A DNA stretch of 18,925 bases from Candidatus Cloacimonadota bacterium (GCA_023228285.1 JALOBM010000042.1:1-18925); one strand, 5' to 3'. Counted from the first letter of the stretch, positions 6,373 to 14,736 are shown. Notes: generated by a model not told the origin, from the letters alone. Translations and numbers: made by a program.

Positions 6373-8147
6373 CTAAATTCTCTGATATCACCCTCCCGGA
6401 ACCCATAATAAGGGCTGCAACACATCTTGGTTATGAAACCTTAACTCCCATACAAGACCTTGTAATCCCATGGCTGCTGGAAAACAGCCGGGATTTAGTA
6501 GCTTTAGCACAGACAGGCACTGGTAAAACTGCTGCCTTCGGCTTTCCCATCCTTAGCGAAACTGACATCGAAAACAGCGAAGTACAGACTATCATTCTGT
6601 GCCCAACGCGTGAATTGTGTCTGCAGATTACTCACGATCTTGAATCCTATGCCAAATACCTGACTCGCATCCGCATCGCAGCGATCTATGGTGGCGCTTC
6701 CATTCAACACCAAAAGGAGAGCCTTAGAAGCGGCATCCACATCGTGGTTGGTACTCCCGGACGTGTGAACGACATGATCCGTCAGGGAGCGCTCAAATTG
6801 GGGCATGTATCCAGATTGGTGCTGGATGAAGCAGATGAAATGCTGAATATGGGTTTTAAAGAAGAACTGTTTGAGATCATGAAGCATATCCCTGCTGAAC
6901 GGCAAACGATGCTCTTTTCTGCCACAATGCCCAAAGATGTGGAGCACTTGGCATCCCAGTTTATGAAAGAACCGGAACGCTTCAGCGTTGGCAATGAGAA
7001 CAAGGGTGCTGAGAACATTCAGCATTACTACTACAAAGTGCAAGCCAAAGACAAGTATATGGCACTAAAGCGGATAGCCGATATGAGTCCCAAGATATAC
7101 GGCATAGTGTTTTGTAAAACTCGCCGGGAAACGCAGGAGATAGCCGATAAACTGCAGCAGGACGGTTATAACGCTGATGCCTTGCATGGGGATCTCTCTC
7201 AAGGGCAACGTGAATTGGTGATGAGTCGCTTCCGCAGTCGATTTGTACCACTTTTGATAGCTACTGATGTCGCGGCAAGAGGCCTGGATGTGGACGACCT
7301 CACTCATATCATCAATTTCCATGTTCCTCAGGATCCAGATGTCTATATTCATCGTTCTGGAAGAACTGGGCGTGCGGGCAAGAGTGGAATCTCCATCAGC
7401 ATCATTCACAGCAAGGAGATTAGCGCCTTACGCGCTGCGGAGAAACGCTTGGGCTTCCCTATTGTTTGGCAAAAAGTTCCTGGCGGACGCGAGATATGCG
7501 AGAAGCAGCTTTACCACTTCATAGACACGGTGGAGCGGGTGGAGGTAAACGAAGAAGAGATGCAAAGCTTCATGGCCAATGTGTTCAAAAAGCTCAATTG
7601 GATGACTCGCGAAGACCTGATTAAGCGCTTTGTGGCAGTTGAATTCAATCGATTCCTGAATTATTATAAAGACATTCCTGATCTGGATAATCTCCAACAG
7701 ATCGAAGCCAAAAAAGAGAAAAAGGACAAGAGCGGATATGTGTTCTCGACTTTCCGTCTCAACATTGGCTATGATACTGGGCTCACCAAGCGTGATTTAA
7801 TGAAGTATATCAACAGTTTGCGCGTTGGCAGAGGTATCGAGATTGGCAGGATCGACATTTATGGAGATTACTGTCTGGTGGATTTGGATGAGCGCTACGA
7901 GCATGAGATGCTAAAGGCCATCGCGAATGTGCCTTATAAAGACCGTGCTGTTCAAGCAAAAGTATCACCACAAAAGGGCAAAAGCCGATTTGAGGAGAAT
8001 ACCGCTAAAGTAAAATCCTACAAGAGCTCAAAGTCCTATGGAGGGAAGCGGGAAGAGTCCTATCGTTCACCCCGTTCGCATAAAGATAGTGGATATAGTT
8101 CCACAAAAGAGTCTCCACGTGCTTCCAAGAAGAGAGAAAAGGATTGA
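6369..8147 (+). CDS. deaD: DEAD-box ATP-dependent RNA helicase with DbpA-type RNA-binding domain
   Basis: 592 residues. It unwinds RNA duplexes, typically in ribosome assembly, mRNA decay or cold adaptation. The Q-motif region (FSDITLP and TPIQ, 4-29), Walker A AQTGTGKT (47-54), PTREL (79-83), DEAD (153-156), SAT (184-186), ARGLDV (303-308) and HRSGRTGRAG (328-337) are all intact. A DbpA-like RNA-recognition domain follows at about 457-530, and then a Lys/Arg/Ser-rich disordered tail (532-592) suited to RNA contact. This layout matches DeaD/CsdA proteins; the symbol is assigned on architecture. The start is TTG 6369, because an in-frame TAA lies 22 nt upstream and there is no other start; AAAGGA is 10 nt upstream. 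Confidence 0.93.
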   Translation: MTKFSDITLPEPIIRAATHLGYETLTPIQDLVIPWLLENSRDLVALAQTGTGKTAAFGFPILSETDIENSEVQTIILCPTRELCLQITHDLESYAKYLTRIRIAAIYGGASIQHQKESLRSGIHIVVGTPGRVNDMIRQGALKLGHVSRLVLDEADEMLNMGFKEELFEIMKHIPAERQTMLFSATMPKDVEHLASQFMKEPERFSVGNENKGAENIQHYYYKVQAKDKYMALKRIADMSPKIYGIVFCKTRRETQEIADKLQQDGYNADALHGDLSQGQRELVMSRFRSRFVPLLIATDVAARGLDVDDLTHIINFHVPQDPDVYIHRSGRTGRAGKSGISISIIHSKEISALRAAEKRLGFPIVWQKVPGGREICEKQLYHFIDTVERVEVNEEEMQSFMANVFKKLNWMTREDLIKRFVAVEFNRFLNYYKDIPDLDNLQQIEAKKEKKDKSGYVFSTFRLNIGYDTGLTKRDLMKYINSLRVGRGIEIGRIDIYGDYCLVDLDERYEHEMLKAIANVPYKDRAVQAKVSPQKGKSRFEENTAKVKSYKSSKSYGGKREESYRSPRSHKDSGYSSTKESPRASKKREKD

Positions 8148-8172
8148 CACTAATTAGTTTTATCACGATTGT
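8144..8172 (+). promoter_or_regulatory. Possible promoter of the lipoprotein gene
   Basis: A perfect TTGACA (8144-8149) overlaps the helicase stop codon. Seventeen bp later lies GATTGT, a weak -10 matching three of six bases. Transcription would begin about 20 nt before the ribosome-binding site of the lipoprotein gene. Confidence 0.3.
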
Positions 8173-8200
8173 GTCTACCATATTAAATTAAGGAGACATT

Positions 8201-8593
8201 ATGAAAAAGATCAGCATCCTGTTGCTTGTTATAGTAGCATTACTAGGTCTTGCTGCTTGCGGAAACAAAGCTGAAAGTACAGCAAAATCATTCTTTAATG
8301 CCCTGGAGAATCAAGATTTTGATGCCGCCAAGAAGCTCACTACAGAAGAAGGCCAGCAGTTGCTTACCTTAGTTGAAGGCTTTGCTCAGAGTGCCGGTGA
8401 AGAACAAATTGCAGACATGAAAAAGAACAAATACGAAGTAGTGGAAACAGTCATTGACGGAGACAGCGCCGTCGTCAAATACCGTCAATGGAATACCGAT
8501 AAACCCGACGAAAAGGAAGATCATGATCTTCAGATGAAGAAAGTTGACGGAGCCTGGAAGGTTCACTTTGTGAAGGATGACGTTCAAAAGTAA
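8201..8593 (+). CDS. Small lipoprotein, DUF4878/NTF2-like
   Basis: 130 residues. A lipoprotein signal peptide (MKKISILLLVIVALLGLAAC) ends in the lipobox LAAC with lipidated C20. The mature part begins with STAKSFFNALENQDFDAAKKL, the start typical of DUF4878/NTF2-like domains, followed by two charged beta-rich segments (VIDGDSAVVKYRQW and KKVDGAWKVHFVKDD). Such proteins are membrane-anchored and periplasmic in didermal bacteria, and their ligand is unknown. Residue 21 is G rather than D, so outer-membrane sorting is plausible by E. coli rules, which may not apply here. AAGGAG lies 5 nt before the ATG. Its last 17 nt overlap the start of the YiiX-like gene. Confidence 0.85.
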   Translation: MKKISILLLVIVALLGLAACGNKAESTAKSFFNALENQDFDAAKKLTTEEGQQLLTLVEGFAQSAGEEQIADMKKNKYEVVETVIDGDSAVVKYRQWNTDKPDEKEDHDLQMKKVDGAWKVHFVKDDVQK

Positions 8594-9200
8594 GATATTA
8601 GGCGCCTTTTGTGGCTTGATCATATCTTTGATAATTGTGAGCTCTTCCCTTATGGGGGGAGCTCCTTCGCGTAATGATCCCTTTTCGGGAGTTTGCCCGG
8701 TGGACAGCCTTCTCTTTGAAGAGGGGGATATCCTCCTCAGACGTGGGAATTCCTTTATTTCCTCCATGATAGTTCAGGCCTTCCCGAAGGGTGGCGGAAT
8801 GTCTCATTGCGGTATCCTGTTGAATGTGGATGGCAAGTGGCAGGTTTTACACAGCATTTCGGGACAGATTTCGGATGAAGAAGGCATTCGGATGGAACCG
8901 CTCATGAGCTTCATAGATCACGCCAAAGACCACGATGTAAGGCACATCAAGCCCCTGTTTAAAGTCAATCGGGACATGATGAGGCAACAGAGCCTGACCT
9001 TACTGGCAAAAAAGATCGGTTTTGATCATGAATTCAACCTCAATGACACAGACAAGATGTATTGCTCCGAACTGGTCCGAGCTGTATACTTGGCGGCGGC
9101 AGAGTCGGATCCCTTTATCTACAAAGAGATCGGCGGTAAGGCCCTTATCGACCTGGCGTCCTTCTTTTGGCCTCAGATGTGGCATTGTATGAACATGTGA
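8577..9200 (+). CDS. YiiX/YebB-like permuted papain-fold cysteine peptidase or amidase
   Basis: 207 residues. An N-terminal hydrophobic segment (residues 7-27) follows two lysines and is a signal peptide or membrane anchor. The domain starts with LFEEGDILLRRG (46-57), then GGGMSHCGILL (72-82) with conserved H77, and MYCSELVRAVY (161-171) with probable nucleophile C163. His before Cys is the circularly permuted NlpC/P60 arrangement of the YiiX/DUF830 family, whose members are thought to cut amide bonds in peptidoglycan, lipids or proteins. ATG 8577 overlaps the lipoprotein gene by 17 nt and gives the only sensible signal sequence. No well-spaced ribosome-binding site is seen, so coupling is likely. 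Substrate unknown. Confidence 0.85.
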   Translation: MTFKSKILGAFCGLIISLIIVSSSLMGGAPSRNDPFSGVCPVDSLLFEEGDILLRRGNSFISSMIVQAFPKGGGMSHCGILLNVDGKWQVLHSISGQISDEEGIRMEPLMSFIDHAKDHDVRHIKPLFKVNRDMMRQQSLTLLAKKIGFDHEFNLNDTDKMYCSELVRAVYLAAAESDPFIYKEIGGKALIDLASFFWPQMWHCMNM

Positions 9201-9361
9201 GGTAACACATAGAAATCCATAGCTTTAACCAACGTCATTCCATTTGTACCCACTTAAGAAATACCTCCTTTAATAGAGCCGGTTACAGGGCACTACAGCG
9301 CAATAGTATGACAGTGTATGATGTCCTATTATCCATCTTGATAGTGTTATGCCAAGCTTGG

Positions 9362-9385
9362 TGTGGCAATCTACGACTTGCCACA
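9362..9385. repeat. Perfect 8-bp inverted repeat
   Basis: TGTGGCAA (9362-9369) and TTGCCACA (9378-9385) are exact reverse complements separated by 8 nt. There is no T-run, so it is not a simple terminator. It could be an operator or part of a decayed element. Confidence 0.4.
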
Positions 9386-9459
9386 ACGACCGAAGGGAGC
9401 TTTAGAATCATGCTCCTCATTCCCTTTGTTCGATCCAGTGTTGAAGCTGATATCAAGGT

Positions 9460-9500
9460 GTTATCATCCTGTGCTCACCCGATGATAACCCGATGATATC
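9460..9500. repeat. 41-bp dispersed intergenic repeat, copy 2
   Basis: 38 of 41 bases match 508-548. In this copy GTTATCATC (9460-9468) and GATGATAAC (9481-9489) are perfect inverted arms around a 12-nt spacer, and CCCGATGATA occurs twice, 11 bp apart (9478-9487 and 9489-9498). GATATC flanks the unit on both sides (9449-9454 and 9495-9500). It ends 191 bp before the probable start of the M18 gene. Confidence 0.75.
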
Positions 9501-9633
9501 AGGTTCAAGTATCGATAACCCAAGGAGGAATGAAGCTTCTGAATCATCGGCAGAAGCATCAGGGAGATTGGAGTTTGGCAGCGCAATATCAAAAAACGAC
9601 ATTCATGCCTTGACGAGTCACTAGTTATCCTTC

Positions 9634-9662
9634 TTGACATTATTCTAGTGTATAAAAATCAT
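9634..9662 (+). promoter_or_regulatory. Possible promoter of the M18 aminopeptidase gene
   Basis: TTGACA (9634-9639) is followed after 17 bp by AATCAT (9657-9662), which matches four of six -10 bases. An A/T-rich TATAAA lies in the spacer. A start near 9669 would give a leader of about 23 nt that includes the ribosome-binding site TGGAG. Confidence 0.4.
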
Positions 9663-9691
9663 GTGCAAATAGCTATATTCTGGAGTATGTG

Positions 9692-10969
9692 ATGCATAAA
9701 AACATCAAAGACTTACTTGATTTCCTGACCAAAGGAAATTCCCGTTATCCTGCCAGCAGAGAGATATCCAAGCGCTTGGATGCGGCTGGTTTTATAGAAC
9801 TAAACGAAGCGCATGGCTTCACGCTGAAGAAAGGTGAAAAGTACTATATTCGCCGCATGGACACAGCGATTATTGCCTTTGTGATGGGTTCAAAGAAGCT
9901 TGCGGACAGCGGTTTTTACATGGCATCCAGTCACATTGACAGCCCTGCTTTGAAGCTAAAACCAGAGAGCCTGAAGACCGATAATGATGTATGTCGAATA
10001 GGCGTGGAAGTGTATGGCGGGCCGATAGTTCACACCTGGCTAGACAGAGAGCTTGGCATCAGCGGGCGCGTAATTGTAAAGAATAAAAAGGCTTATGAAA
10101 GCCACACTATAGATCTGAAGCAGCCCCTGGCGATCATTCCCAATGCGGCTATCCACATAAACCGTGAGATCAATAAAGGCTTTGAATACAACAAACAAAC
10201 TCATCTACAGGCAGTTCTCAGCGTGAATCCACATGAGAATAATCCTTTGAAGGCATTGATGGCGAAACACCTGAAGGTAAAAGACGCCGATGTACTGGAG
10301 ATGGATCTCTATCTCTATGACTACCAGGCTCCTTGCCTGATCGGCTTGGATGAAGAGATGATCGCAAGCGGCAGACTGGACAATCTGGCCATGACTCATG
10401 CGATTCTGACAGGCTTAATCGACTCTAGCAAACCTGCTCATACATCGGTGGGAGTGTTCTTTGATCATGAAGAGATCGGCAGCCAAAGTCCCCAAGGCGC
10501 TTTCTCATCCCTGCTTAGTGAGGTGTTGGAGCGGATCGCACTTAGCCAAAGCAATTCCCGGGAAGATTATTACCGCGCATTGCGCAATTCCTTCATGATC
10601 TCAGCGGATATGGCTCATGCTTACCACCCATCATACTCTGAAAAGTATGATGAGGATTACAGTCCGAAGATGAATCGGGGTCCGGTAATCAAGCGCAATG
10701 TCAATCTGCGTTATGCTTCCACTGCAGATAGCAGCCTGCGTTTCATGGACTTGTGTGCCAAGGCGAAAGTGCAGCATCAGGAGTTTCTGGTGCGTAGCGA
10801 TATGCCTTGTGGCAGCACGGTCGGCCCGGTGGTCGCCGCCAATCTGGGAATATCCATTGTGGATATTGGCAATCCCATGTGGGCTATGCATTCCGTTCGC
10901 GAGACTGCTGGCGTGAAGGATCACATGGATCTCATCGCGGTTCTAAAGACATATTTTTCAGGGAACTAG
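9692..10969 (+). CDS. apeB: M18 family aminopeptidase (aspartyl aminopeptidase type)
   Basis: 425 residues from ATG 9692. It is a cytoplasmic di-zinc aminopeptidase that trims N-terminal, often acidic, residues from peptides. All expected metal-site motifs are present: SSHIDSPALKLKP (H81, D83), GRLDNLA (D230), FFDHEEIGS (catalytic E260 and ligand E261), SADMAHA (D306) and MWAMHSVRE (H400). Length matches M18 enzymes (about 420-480), and they normally form dodecamers. I chose ATG 9692 because TGGAG lies 6 nt upstream; the GTG at 9689 would be only 3 nt away. DUF1015 follows after 68 nt and may be co-transcribed. The gene fits a peptide- or amino-acid-using lifestyle, which is inference. Confidence 0.95.
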   Translation: MHKNIKDLLDFLTKGNSRYPASREISKRLDAAGFIELNEAHGFTLKKGEKYYIRRMDTAIIAFVMGSKKLADSGFYMASSHIDSPALKLKPESLKTDNDVCRIGVEVYGGPIVHTWLDRELGISGRVIVKNKKAYESHTIDLKQPLAIIPNAAIHINREINKGFEYNKQTHLQAVLSVNPHENNPLKALMAKHLKVKDADVLEMDLYLYDYQAPCLIGLDEEMIASGRLDNLAMTHAILTGLIDSSKPAHTSVGVFFDHEEIGSQSPQGAFSSLLSEVLERIALSQSNSREDYYRALRNSFMISADMAHAYHPSYSEKYDEDYSPKMNRGPVIKRNVNLRYASTADSSLRFMDLCAKAKVQHQEFLVRSDMPCGSTVGPVVAANLGISIVDIGNPMWAMHSVRETAGVKDHMDLIAVLKTYFSGN

Positions 10970-10989
10970 GGCTTCATTATGAAATGCCC
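10969..10989 (+). other. Small hairpin in the M18-DUF1015 gap
   Basis: GGGCTTCA (10969-10976) can pair with TGAA and GCCC (10980-10983 and 10986-10989) around a TTA loop with a 2-nt bulge. No T-run follows, so it is more likely an mRNA stability or processing element than a terminator, if it is real. Confidence 0.25.
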
Positions 10990-11037
10990 GTAACTCAGAG
11001 TAGATTAACACTAAAACATATAAATGAGGTAAAAAAC

Positions 11038-12288
11038 ATGGCAACCTTCAAACCCTTCAAAGCTGTGCGTCCGGTTCCGGAAAAAGCACAGGCAATAGCC
11101 TCTCTTCCTTACGATGTAATGGATTCCGACGAAGCGCGCGCGGAAGTGAAGAGACACCCGCTCAGTTTCATTCATGTGGAGAAACCGGAAGTGGATCTTC
11201 CCGAAGGCACCGACCTATATGATCCCAAAGTATATGCGAAAGCAAGAGAAAACCTGTATAAATACATCAGCGACGGGCATATGATTCAAGACAAAAAGCC
11301 GATGTTTTACATCTACCGTCAGACCATGGATGGCCGCTCCCAATACGGCTTGGTGGGTCTTAGTGCGGTGGACGAATATATGGATGGCACCATCAAGAAG
11401 CATGAACTCACCCGCGCCGAGAAAGAAGCGGATCGCATCAAACACGTAGATATCTGCGATGCGCATCCCTCCCCAGTGTTTTTTACTTATCCCCATCAGG
11501 ACGATATCGACAGCGTGGTCACCAAAGTGAGCAGCAGCAAAAAGCCGGAATACGACTTTGTTTCAGATGACGGCATCGGTCACACCTTGTGGCTGATGGA
11601 TGCTGATGATGATATCAAAGCCATCGAAAGCGCATTTTCCCGCTTGCCATATCTGTATGTGGCAGATGGTCATCACCGCACTGCCAGCGCTGCCAAGGTG
11701 GGCCTGCTGCGTCGTGAACAGAATCCGAACTATAACGGAGATGAGGAATTCAACTTTTTCATGACCGTGATCTTCCCGGATAATCACCTGAAGATCTTCG
11801 ATTACAACCGTGTAGTGAAGGACCTCAATGGCAATAGCAGTGCGGAATTCTTTGGCAAAGTGAAAGAACTGTGGAATGTGGCAGAAGTACCTGCGGGCAC
11901 AAATTTCCAGCCCAATCATCTGCATCAGGTTAGCATGTATATCGATGGCAAATGGTACTTTATCTCCCCCAAAGCCGGAACTTGGAACGAGCAGGATGTG
12001 GTGGAAAACCTGGATGTCTCCATTTTGCAAAAAAACCTCCTGCATCCCATTCTGGGCATCAATGATCCCCGCACCGACAAACGCATCGATTTCGTGGGCG
12101 GTATCCGCGGTTTGGGCGAACTGGTGAAGCGTGTGGACAGCGGCAGGGAGAAAGTGGCTTTTGCCATGTATCCTACCTCAATGAGCGAACTGATCGGGAT
12201 AGCGGATGCCGGGCAGATTATGCCCCCCAAATCCACTTGGTTCGAGCCCAAATTGCGTAGCGGACTTTTTATCCATCTCCTGAAATAA
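11038..12288 (+). CDS. DUF1015 family protein
   Basis: 416 residues. The start ATG 11038 has GAGGT 7 nt upstream and gives the classic DUF1015 N-terminus (FKPFKAVRP, then ASLPYDV). An upstream extension of the frame overlaps the M18 gene and is not part of the family. Family landmarks are KKHELTRAEKEADRIKH (120-136), the strongly conserved LYVADGHHRTASA (206-218), and the C-terminal MPPKSTWFEPKLRSGLFIHLL. The function is unproven. The DGHHR box (210-214) resembles the nucleotide-binding arginine motif of ParB/sulfiredoxin-fold proteins, some of which are free-serine kinases, so a kinase-like role is an inference. The stop overlaps the rimO start (TAATG). No serA or serC gene is in view. Confidence 0.92.
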   Translation: MATFKPFKAVRPVPEKAQAIASLPYDVMDSDEARAEVKRHPLSFIHVEKPEVDLPEGTDLYDPKVYAKARENLYKYISDGHMIQDKKPMFYIYRQTMDGRSQYGLVGLSAVDEYMDGTIKKHELTRAEKEADRIKHVDICDAHPSPVFFTYPHQDDIDSVVTKVSSSKKPEYDFVSDDGIGHTLWLMDADDDIKAIESAFSRLPYLYVADGHHRTASAAKVGLLRREQNPNYNGDEEFNFFMTVIFPDNHLKIFDYNRVVKDLNGNSSAEFFGKVKELWNVAEVPAGTNFQPNHLHQVSMYIDGKWYFISPKAGTWNEQDVVENLDVSILQKNLLHPILGINDPRTDKRIDFVGGIRGLGELVKRVDSGREKVAFAMYPTSMSELIGIADAGQIMPPKSTWFEPKLRSGLFIHLLK

Positions 12289-13589
12289 TGAAGTACTATA
12301 TCGAAAGCCTTGGTTGTGCAAAGAATCTGGTGGATAGCGAACGTTTTGCCGCCATCATGAAGGCGTACGGCTTTCGCGAAGTGGCTTATGTGGAAGACGC
12401 AGATCTGATCCTGGTGAATAGCTGCGCCTTCCTCATGGCTTCGTATGGCGAGCTGGACGAGGTGCTAAGCCAGATTGATGAGATCAGGAACCACAAGAAA
12501 AGTAAGCTGGTGGTTAGCGGATGCGTGATGAACCGGGGTCTGAAGGAGTTTCAAGAGTTGTTTCCAGAAGTGAATAAATGGATTCCCCTAAAGGACTATG
12601 CCGCTTTTGAAAGATATCTTCTACGCTATGTATTACCCAAGAATATGCCAGCTAAAAAGCTTGATTTTAGCACTCGACAATCTCTGCAGGGAGGTCAGCA
12701 CGTTTATCTGCGTATCGCTGATGGTTGCGAGAATTTTTGCTCCTATTGCATGATCCCTCACATCCGTGGCAAGCTGGTATCGGAACCCATTGAGGCCCTG
12801 GTGAAAGAAGCCAAAGCCCAAAGCTCCAGAGGCAGGGAATTGGTGTTGATCGCGCAGGACAGCTGTATGTATGGAACGGATATCTATGGCGAGAAAGCAC
12901 TGCCCAAATTGATCGAGGCTTTACACGATATCCCCGGTTATGACTGGATTCGGATCATGTATATGCACCCCGATCACTTTGATCCGGAATGGACCGAACT
13001 GTGGAAGAAGTATCCCAAGCTCTTGCCCTATTTTGAAATTCCTATCCAACACAGTTGCGATCGCATCATCAAGCTGATGAATCGCCAAAAGGGTTATCAA
13101 GAATTGAAAGAAGTCTTTGGCCACATCAAGCAAAAACTGCCGGAGGCGGTTTTCAGAACCACTATCATGGTAAATTATCCTTCTGAAACCAAGCAGGAAC
13201 GCTCTCTTATCGACAAATTTTTGCAGGAGGTGGACATTCTGCATGCGGGAGTCTTTGCATATTCTCCGGAAGTATTTGATAAACCTTATGAGGCTCCGGA
13301 AGGCTTTGACTGGGCAAGGAATCAAGAACTGGAAACAGAGTATGCCATCAAGCTGTCCAAAGCTAAAGAAGAAAAGATGCAAAGCTTTGTAGGCACGCGT
13401 CAGCAGATGCTGGTGGAAGGTTTTGACGAAGAACTAATGGTTTGGTATGGCAGATTGTGGTTCCAAGCTCCGGAAATCGACGGCATAGCCTATGTAGAAG
13501 GGCTTCCAGAAGATAGCCCGCTACTGGTGGAAGTGGAAGTAGTAGATGCCCTTACCGACGCATTGTGGTGTACTGCCACCAAAGATTGA
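12288..13589 (+). CDS. rimO: Ribosomal protein S12 methylthiotransferase RimO
   Basis: 433 residues. This radical SAM enzyme adds a methylthio group to the conserved aspartate of ribosomal protein S12. The N-terminal UPF0004 domain carries C10 (SLGCAKN), C46 (VNSCAF) and C79 (VSGCV), ligands of the auxiliary Fe-S cluster. The radical SAM motif is C147-ENF-C151-SY-C154, and FEIPIQHSCDRIIKLMNR near residue 250 is typical of methylthiotransferases. A C-terminal TRAM domain (about 365-433) contacts the substrate. RimO rather than MiaB is indicated by the YIESLGCAKNLVDSE start. The ATG overlaps the DUF1015 stop by one base, so the two are translated together. Confidence 0.95.
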   Translation: MKYYIESLGCAKNLVDSERFAAIMKAYGFREVAYVEDADLILVNSCAFLMASYGELDEVLSQIDEIRNHKKSKLVVSGCVMNRGLKEFQELFPEVNKWIPLKDYAAFERYLLRYVLPKNMPAKKLDFSTRQSLQGGQHVYLRIADGCENFCSYCMIPHIRGKLVSEPIEALVKEAKAQSSRGRELVLIAQDSCMYGTDIYGEKALPKLIEALHDIPGYDWIRIMYMHPDHFDPEWTELWKKYPKLLPYFEIPIQHSCDRIIKLMNRQKGYQELKEVFGHIKQKLPEAVFRTTIMVNYPSETKQERSLIDKFLQEVDILHAGVFAYSPEVFDKPYEAPEGFDWARNQELETEYAIKLSKAKEEKMQSFVGTRQQMLVEGFDEELMVWYGRLWFQAPEIDGIAYVEGLPEDSPLLVEVEVVDALTDALWCTATKD

Positions 13590-13606
13590 GACAAGGATAA
13601 CATAGA

Positions 13607-14608
13607 ATGACAAAGATAGCTCTAACCGGGATCAAACCGACCGGAATACCCCATATCGGCAACTATTTAGGCGCCATCAGACCCGCAATCGAGCTTAGCA
13701 AGACCTGCGAAGCCCGGTATTTCATTGCAGATTATCATGCTTTGAACAGCACCAAAGACCCCAAAGCAATCCACGACATGACTGTGGAAATAGCCGCGGC
13801 ATGGCTTGCGTGCGGATTGGATCCCGATAAAGCACTGTTCTATCGCCAGAGCGCCATCCCAGAGACCTTTGAACTATTAACCATCCTGTTGGCTTTTACT
13901 CCCAAAGGATTGATGAACCGTGCACATGCTTACAAAGCCATGGTTCAGGCTAACAACGAAGCGGGCAAGGATCCAGATGACGGGGTGAATATGGGGTTGT
14001 TTACCTATCCCGTTCTGATGGCAGCGGATATCCTGCTTTTTGATGCAGACTACGTGCCTGTGGGCAACGATCAGTTTCAACATGTGGAGATGGCGGTGGA
14101 CATCGCTCAGAGCTTCAATTTCAACTATTCTACTGATGCCATCAAACTGCCCCAGGCTTTGGCTCATGAAGGTGCAAAGACCGTAGTAGGACTGGACGGA
14201 CGTAAGATGAGCAAAAGCTATGGCAACATCATCCCCCTCTTTGCTTCGGAGAAACAACTGCGTAAACTGATCATGAAGATCGTAACCAATTCTCAAAGCG
14301 TGGAAGAGCCCAAAGATCCAGATAGCTGCAGCGTTTTTGCCCTCTATAAATGCGTTGCGGACGAGGCTCAGATTGAGGCCCTGAGACAGCGCTATCTGGC
14401 AGGAGGCATGGGGTGGGGACATGCCAAACAGGAGCTATTTGATCGTATGAATGAAGCCTTGAGCCCTTGCAGAAAGCGTTATGAAGAGCTGATGGCAAAC
14501 CAGGACTACATCCATCAAGTGCTCAAAGAAGGCAGTGAAAAGGCTCGCCCTCTGGCAGCCGCCAAGATACGGCAATTGCGAAAGATCATAGGATTGGACT
14601 GCATCTAA
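13607..14608 (+). CDS. trpS: Tryptophanyl-tRNA synthetase
   Basis: 333 residues, normal for the bacterial class Ic enzyme that charges tRNA-Trp. The N-terminal TGIKPTGIPHIGNYLGA (residues 7-23) holds the HIGH-type motif HIGN, YPVLMAADILL is the conserved tryptophan-site helix, VPVGNDQFQHVEMA follows, and GRKMSKSYGN is the KMSKS loop. AAGGAT lies 8 nt before ATG 13607, and the gene begins 17 nt after rimO. A terminator overlaps the stop codon. I saw no leader peptide or T-box upstream, so specific tryptophan control is not evident here. Confidence 0.97.
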   Translation: MTKIALTGIKPTGIPHIGNYLGAIRPAIELSKTCEARYFIADYHALNSTKDPKAIHDMTVEIAAAWLACGLDPDKALFYRQSAIPETFELLTILLAFTPKGLMNRAHAYKAMVQANNEAGKDPDDGVNMGLFTYPVLMAADILLFDADYVPVGNDQFQHVEMAVDIAQSFNFNYSTDAIKLPQALAHEGAKTVVGLDGRKMSKSYGNIIPLFASEKQLRKLIMKIVTNSQSVEEPKDPDSCSVFALYKCVADEAQIEALRQRYLAGGMGWGHAKQELFDRMNEALSPCRKRYEELMANQDYIHQVLKEGSEKARPLAAAKIRQLRKIIGLDCI

Positions 14609-14626
14609 GGGCATCGCCCCTTTTTT
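14607..14626 (+). terminator. Rho-independent terminator of the M18-DUF1015-rimO-trpS unit
   Basis: GGGC (14609-14612) pairs with GCCC (14616-14619) around ATC, with partial extension by flanking A/T bases, and six T residues (14621-14626) follow. It begins within the trpS stop codon. Confidence 0.75.
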
Positions 14627-14666
14627 ATCTCTGGGTTTGTCCATATCAACTGCTTGAGGATTTATA

Positions 14667-14695
14667 TTGACAGCATCGGCTGGCTGCTGAAGATT
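14667..14695 (+). promoter_or_regulatory. Possible promoter of the receiver/ATP-grasp gene
   Basis: TTGACA (14667-14672) is followed after 17 bp by AAGATT, which matches the -10 consensus at only three of six bases. The position, just after a terminator and about 42 nt before the ATG, fits a new transcript. Confidence 0.35.
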
Positions 14696-14736
14696 TTACA
14701 CAAAGAAAGAATTGCTCTCAAAATGAGGTATGGCTC

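Larger units (their letters stand above)
9201..9691. other. Gene-free stretch between the YiiX-like gene and the M18 gene
   Basis: No convincing gene lies in these 491 bases. They contain an 8-bp inverted repeat at 9362-9385, the second 41-bp repeat (9460-9500), and a promoter-like TTGACA at 9634. A minus-strand AAAGGAGGT-like sequence (complement of 9263-9271) and a plus-strand AAGGAGG (9522-9528) each precede frames of only 26-27 codons. Base use here differs from the flanking genes. Confidence 0.5.

Noticed and set aside
9173..9253. 26-codon minus-strand frame after a strong AAAGGAGGT
   Set aside because: The Shine-Dalgarno match is good and the spacing acceptable, but the frame is very short, starts at GTG and runs antisense into the YiiX-like gene.
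9308..9496. 62-codon plus-strand frame in the gap before the M18 gene
   Set aside because: It has no ribosome-binding site, runs through the inverted repeat and the 41-bp repeat, and has cysteine- and serine-rich composition typical of non-coding sequence.
9530..9613. 27-codon frame directly after AAGGAGG
   Set aside because: The spacing from GGAGG to ATG is 1 nt, too short for normal initiation, and the sequence resembles no protein I know.
10807..11037. Long N-terminal extension of the DUF1015 frame
   Set aside because: It overlaps the conserved C-terminus of the M18 gene in another frame. The family N-terminus and a good ribosome-binding site place the start at 11038.
13877..14422. 181-codon antisense frame within trpS, and similar long antisense frames within the helicase (6504-7043) and the receiver/ATP-grasp gene (15322-15831)
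   Set aside because: They lie entirely opposite well-supported conserved genes, have histidine- and cysteine-rich shadow composition and lack ribosome-binding sites.
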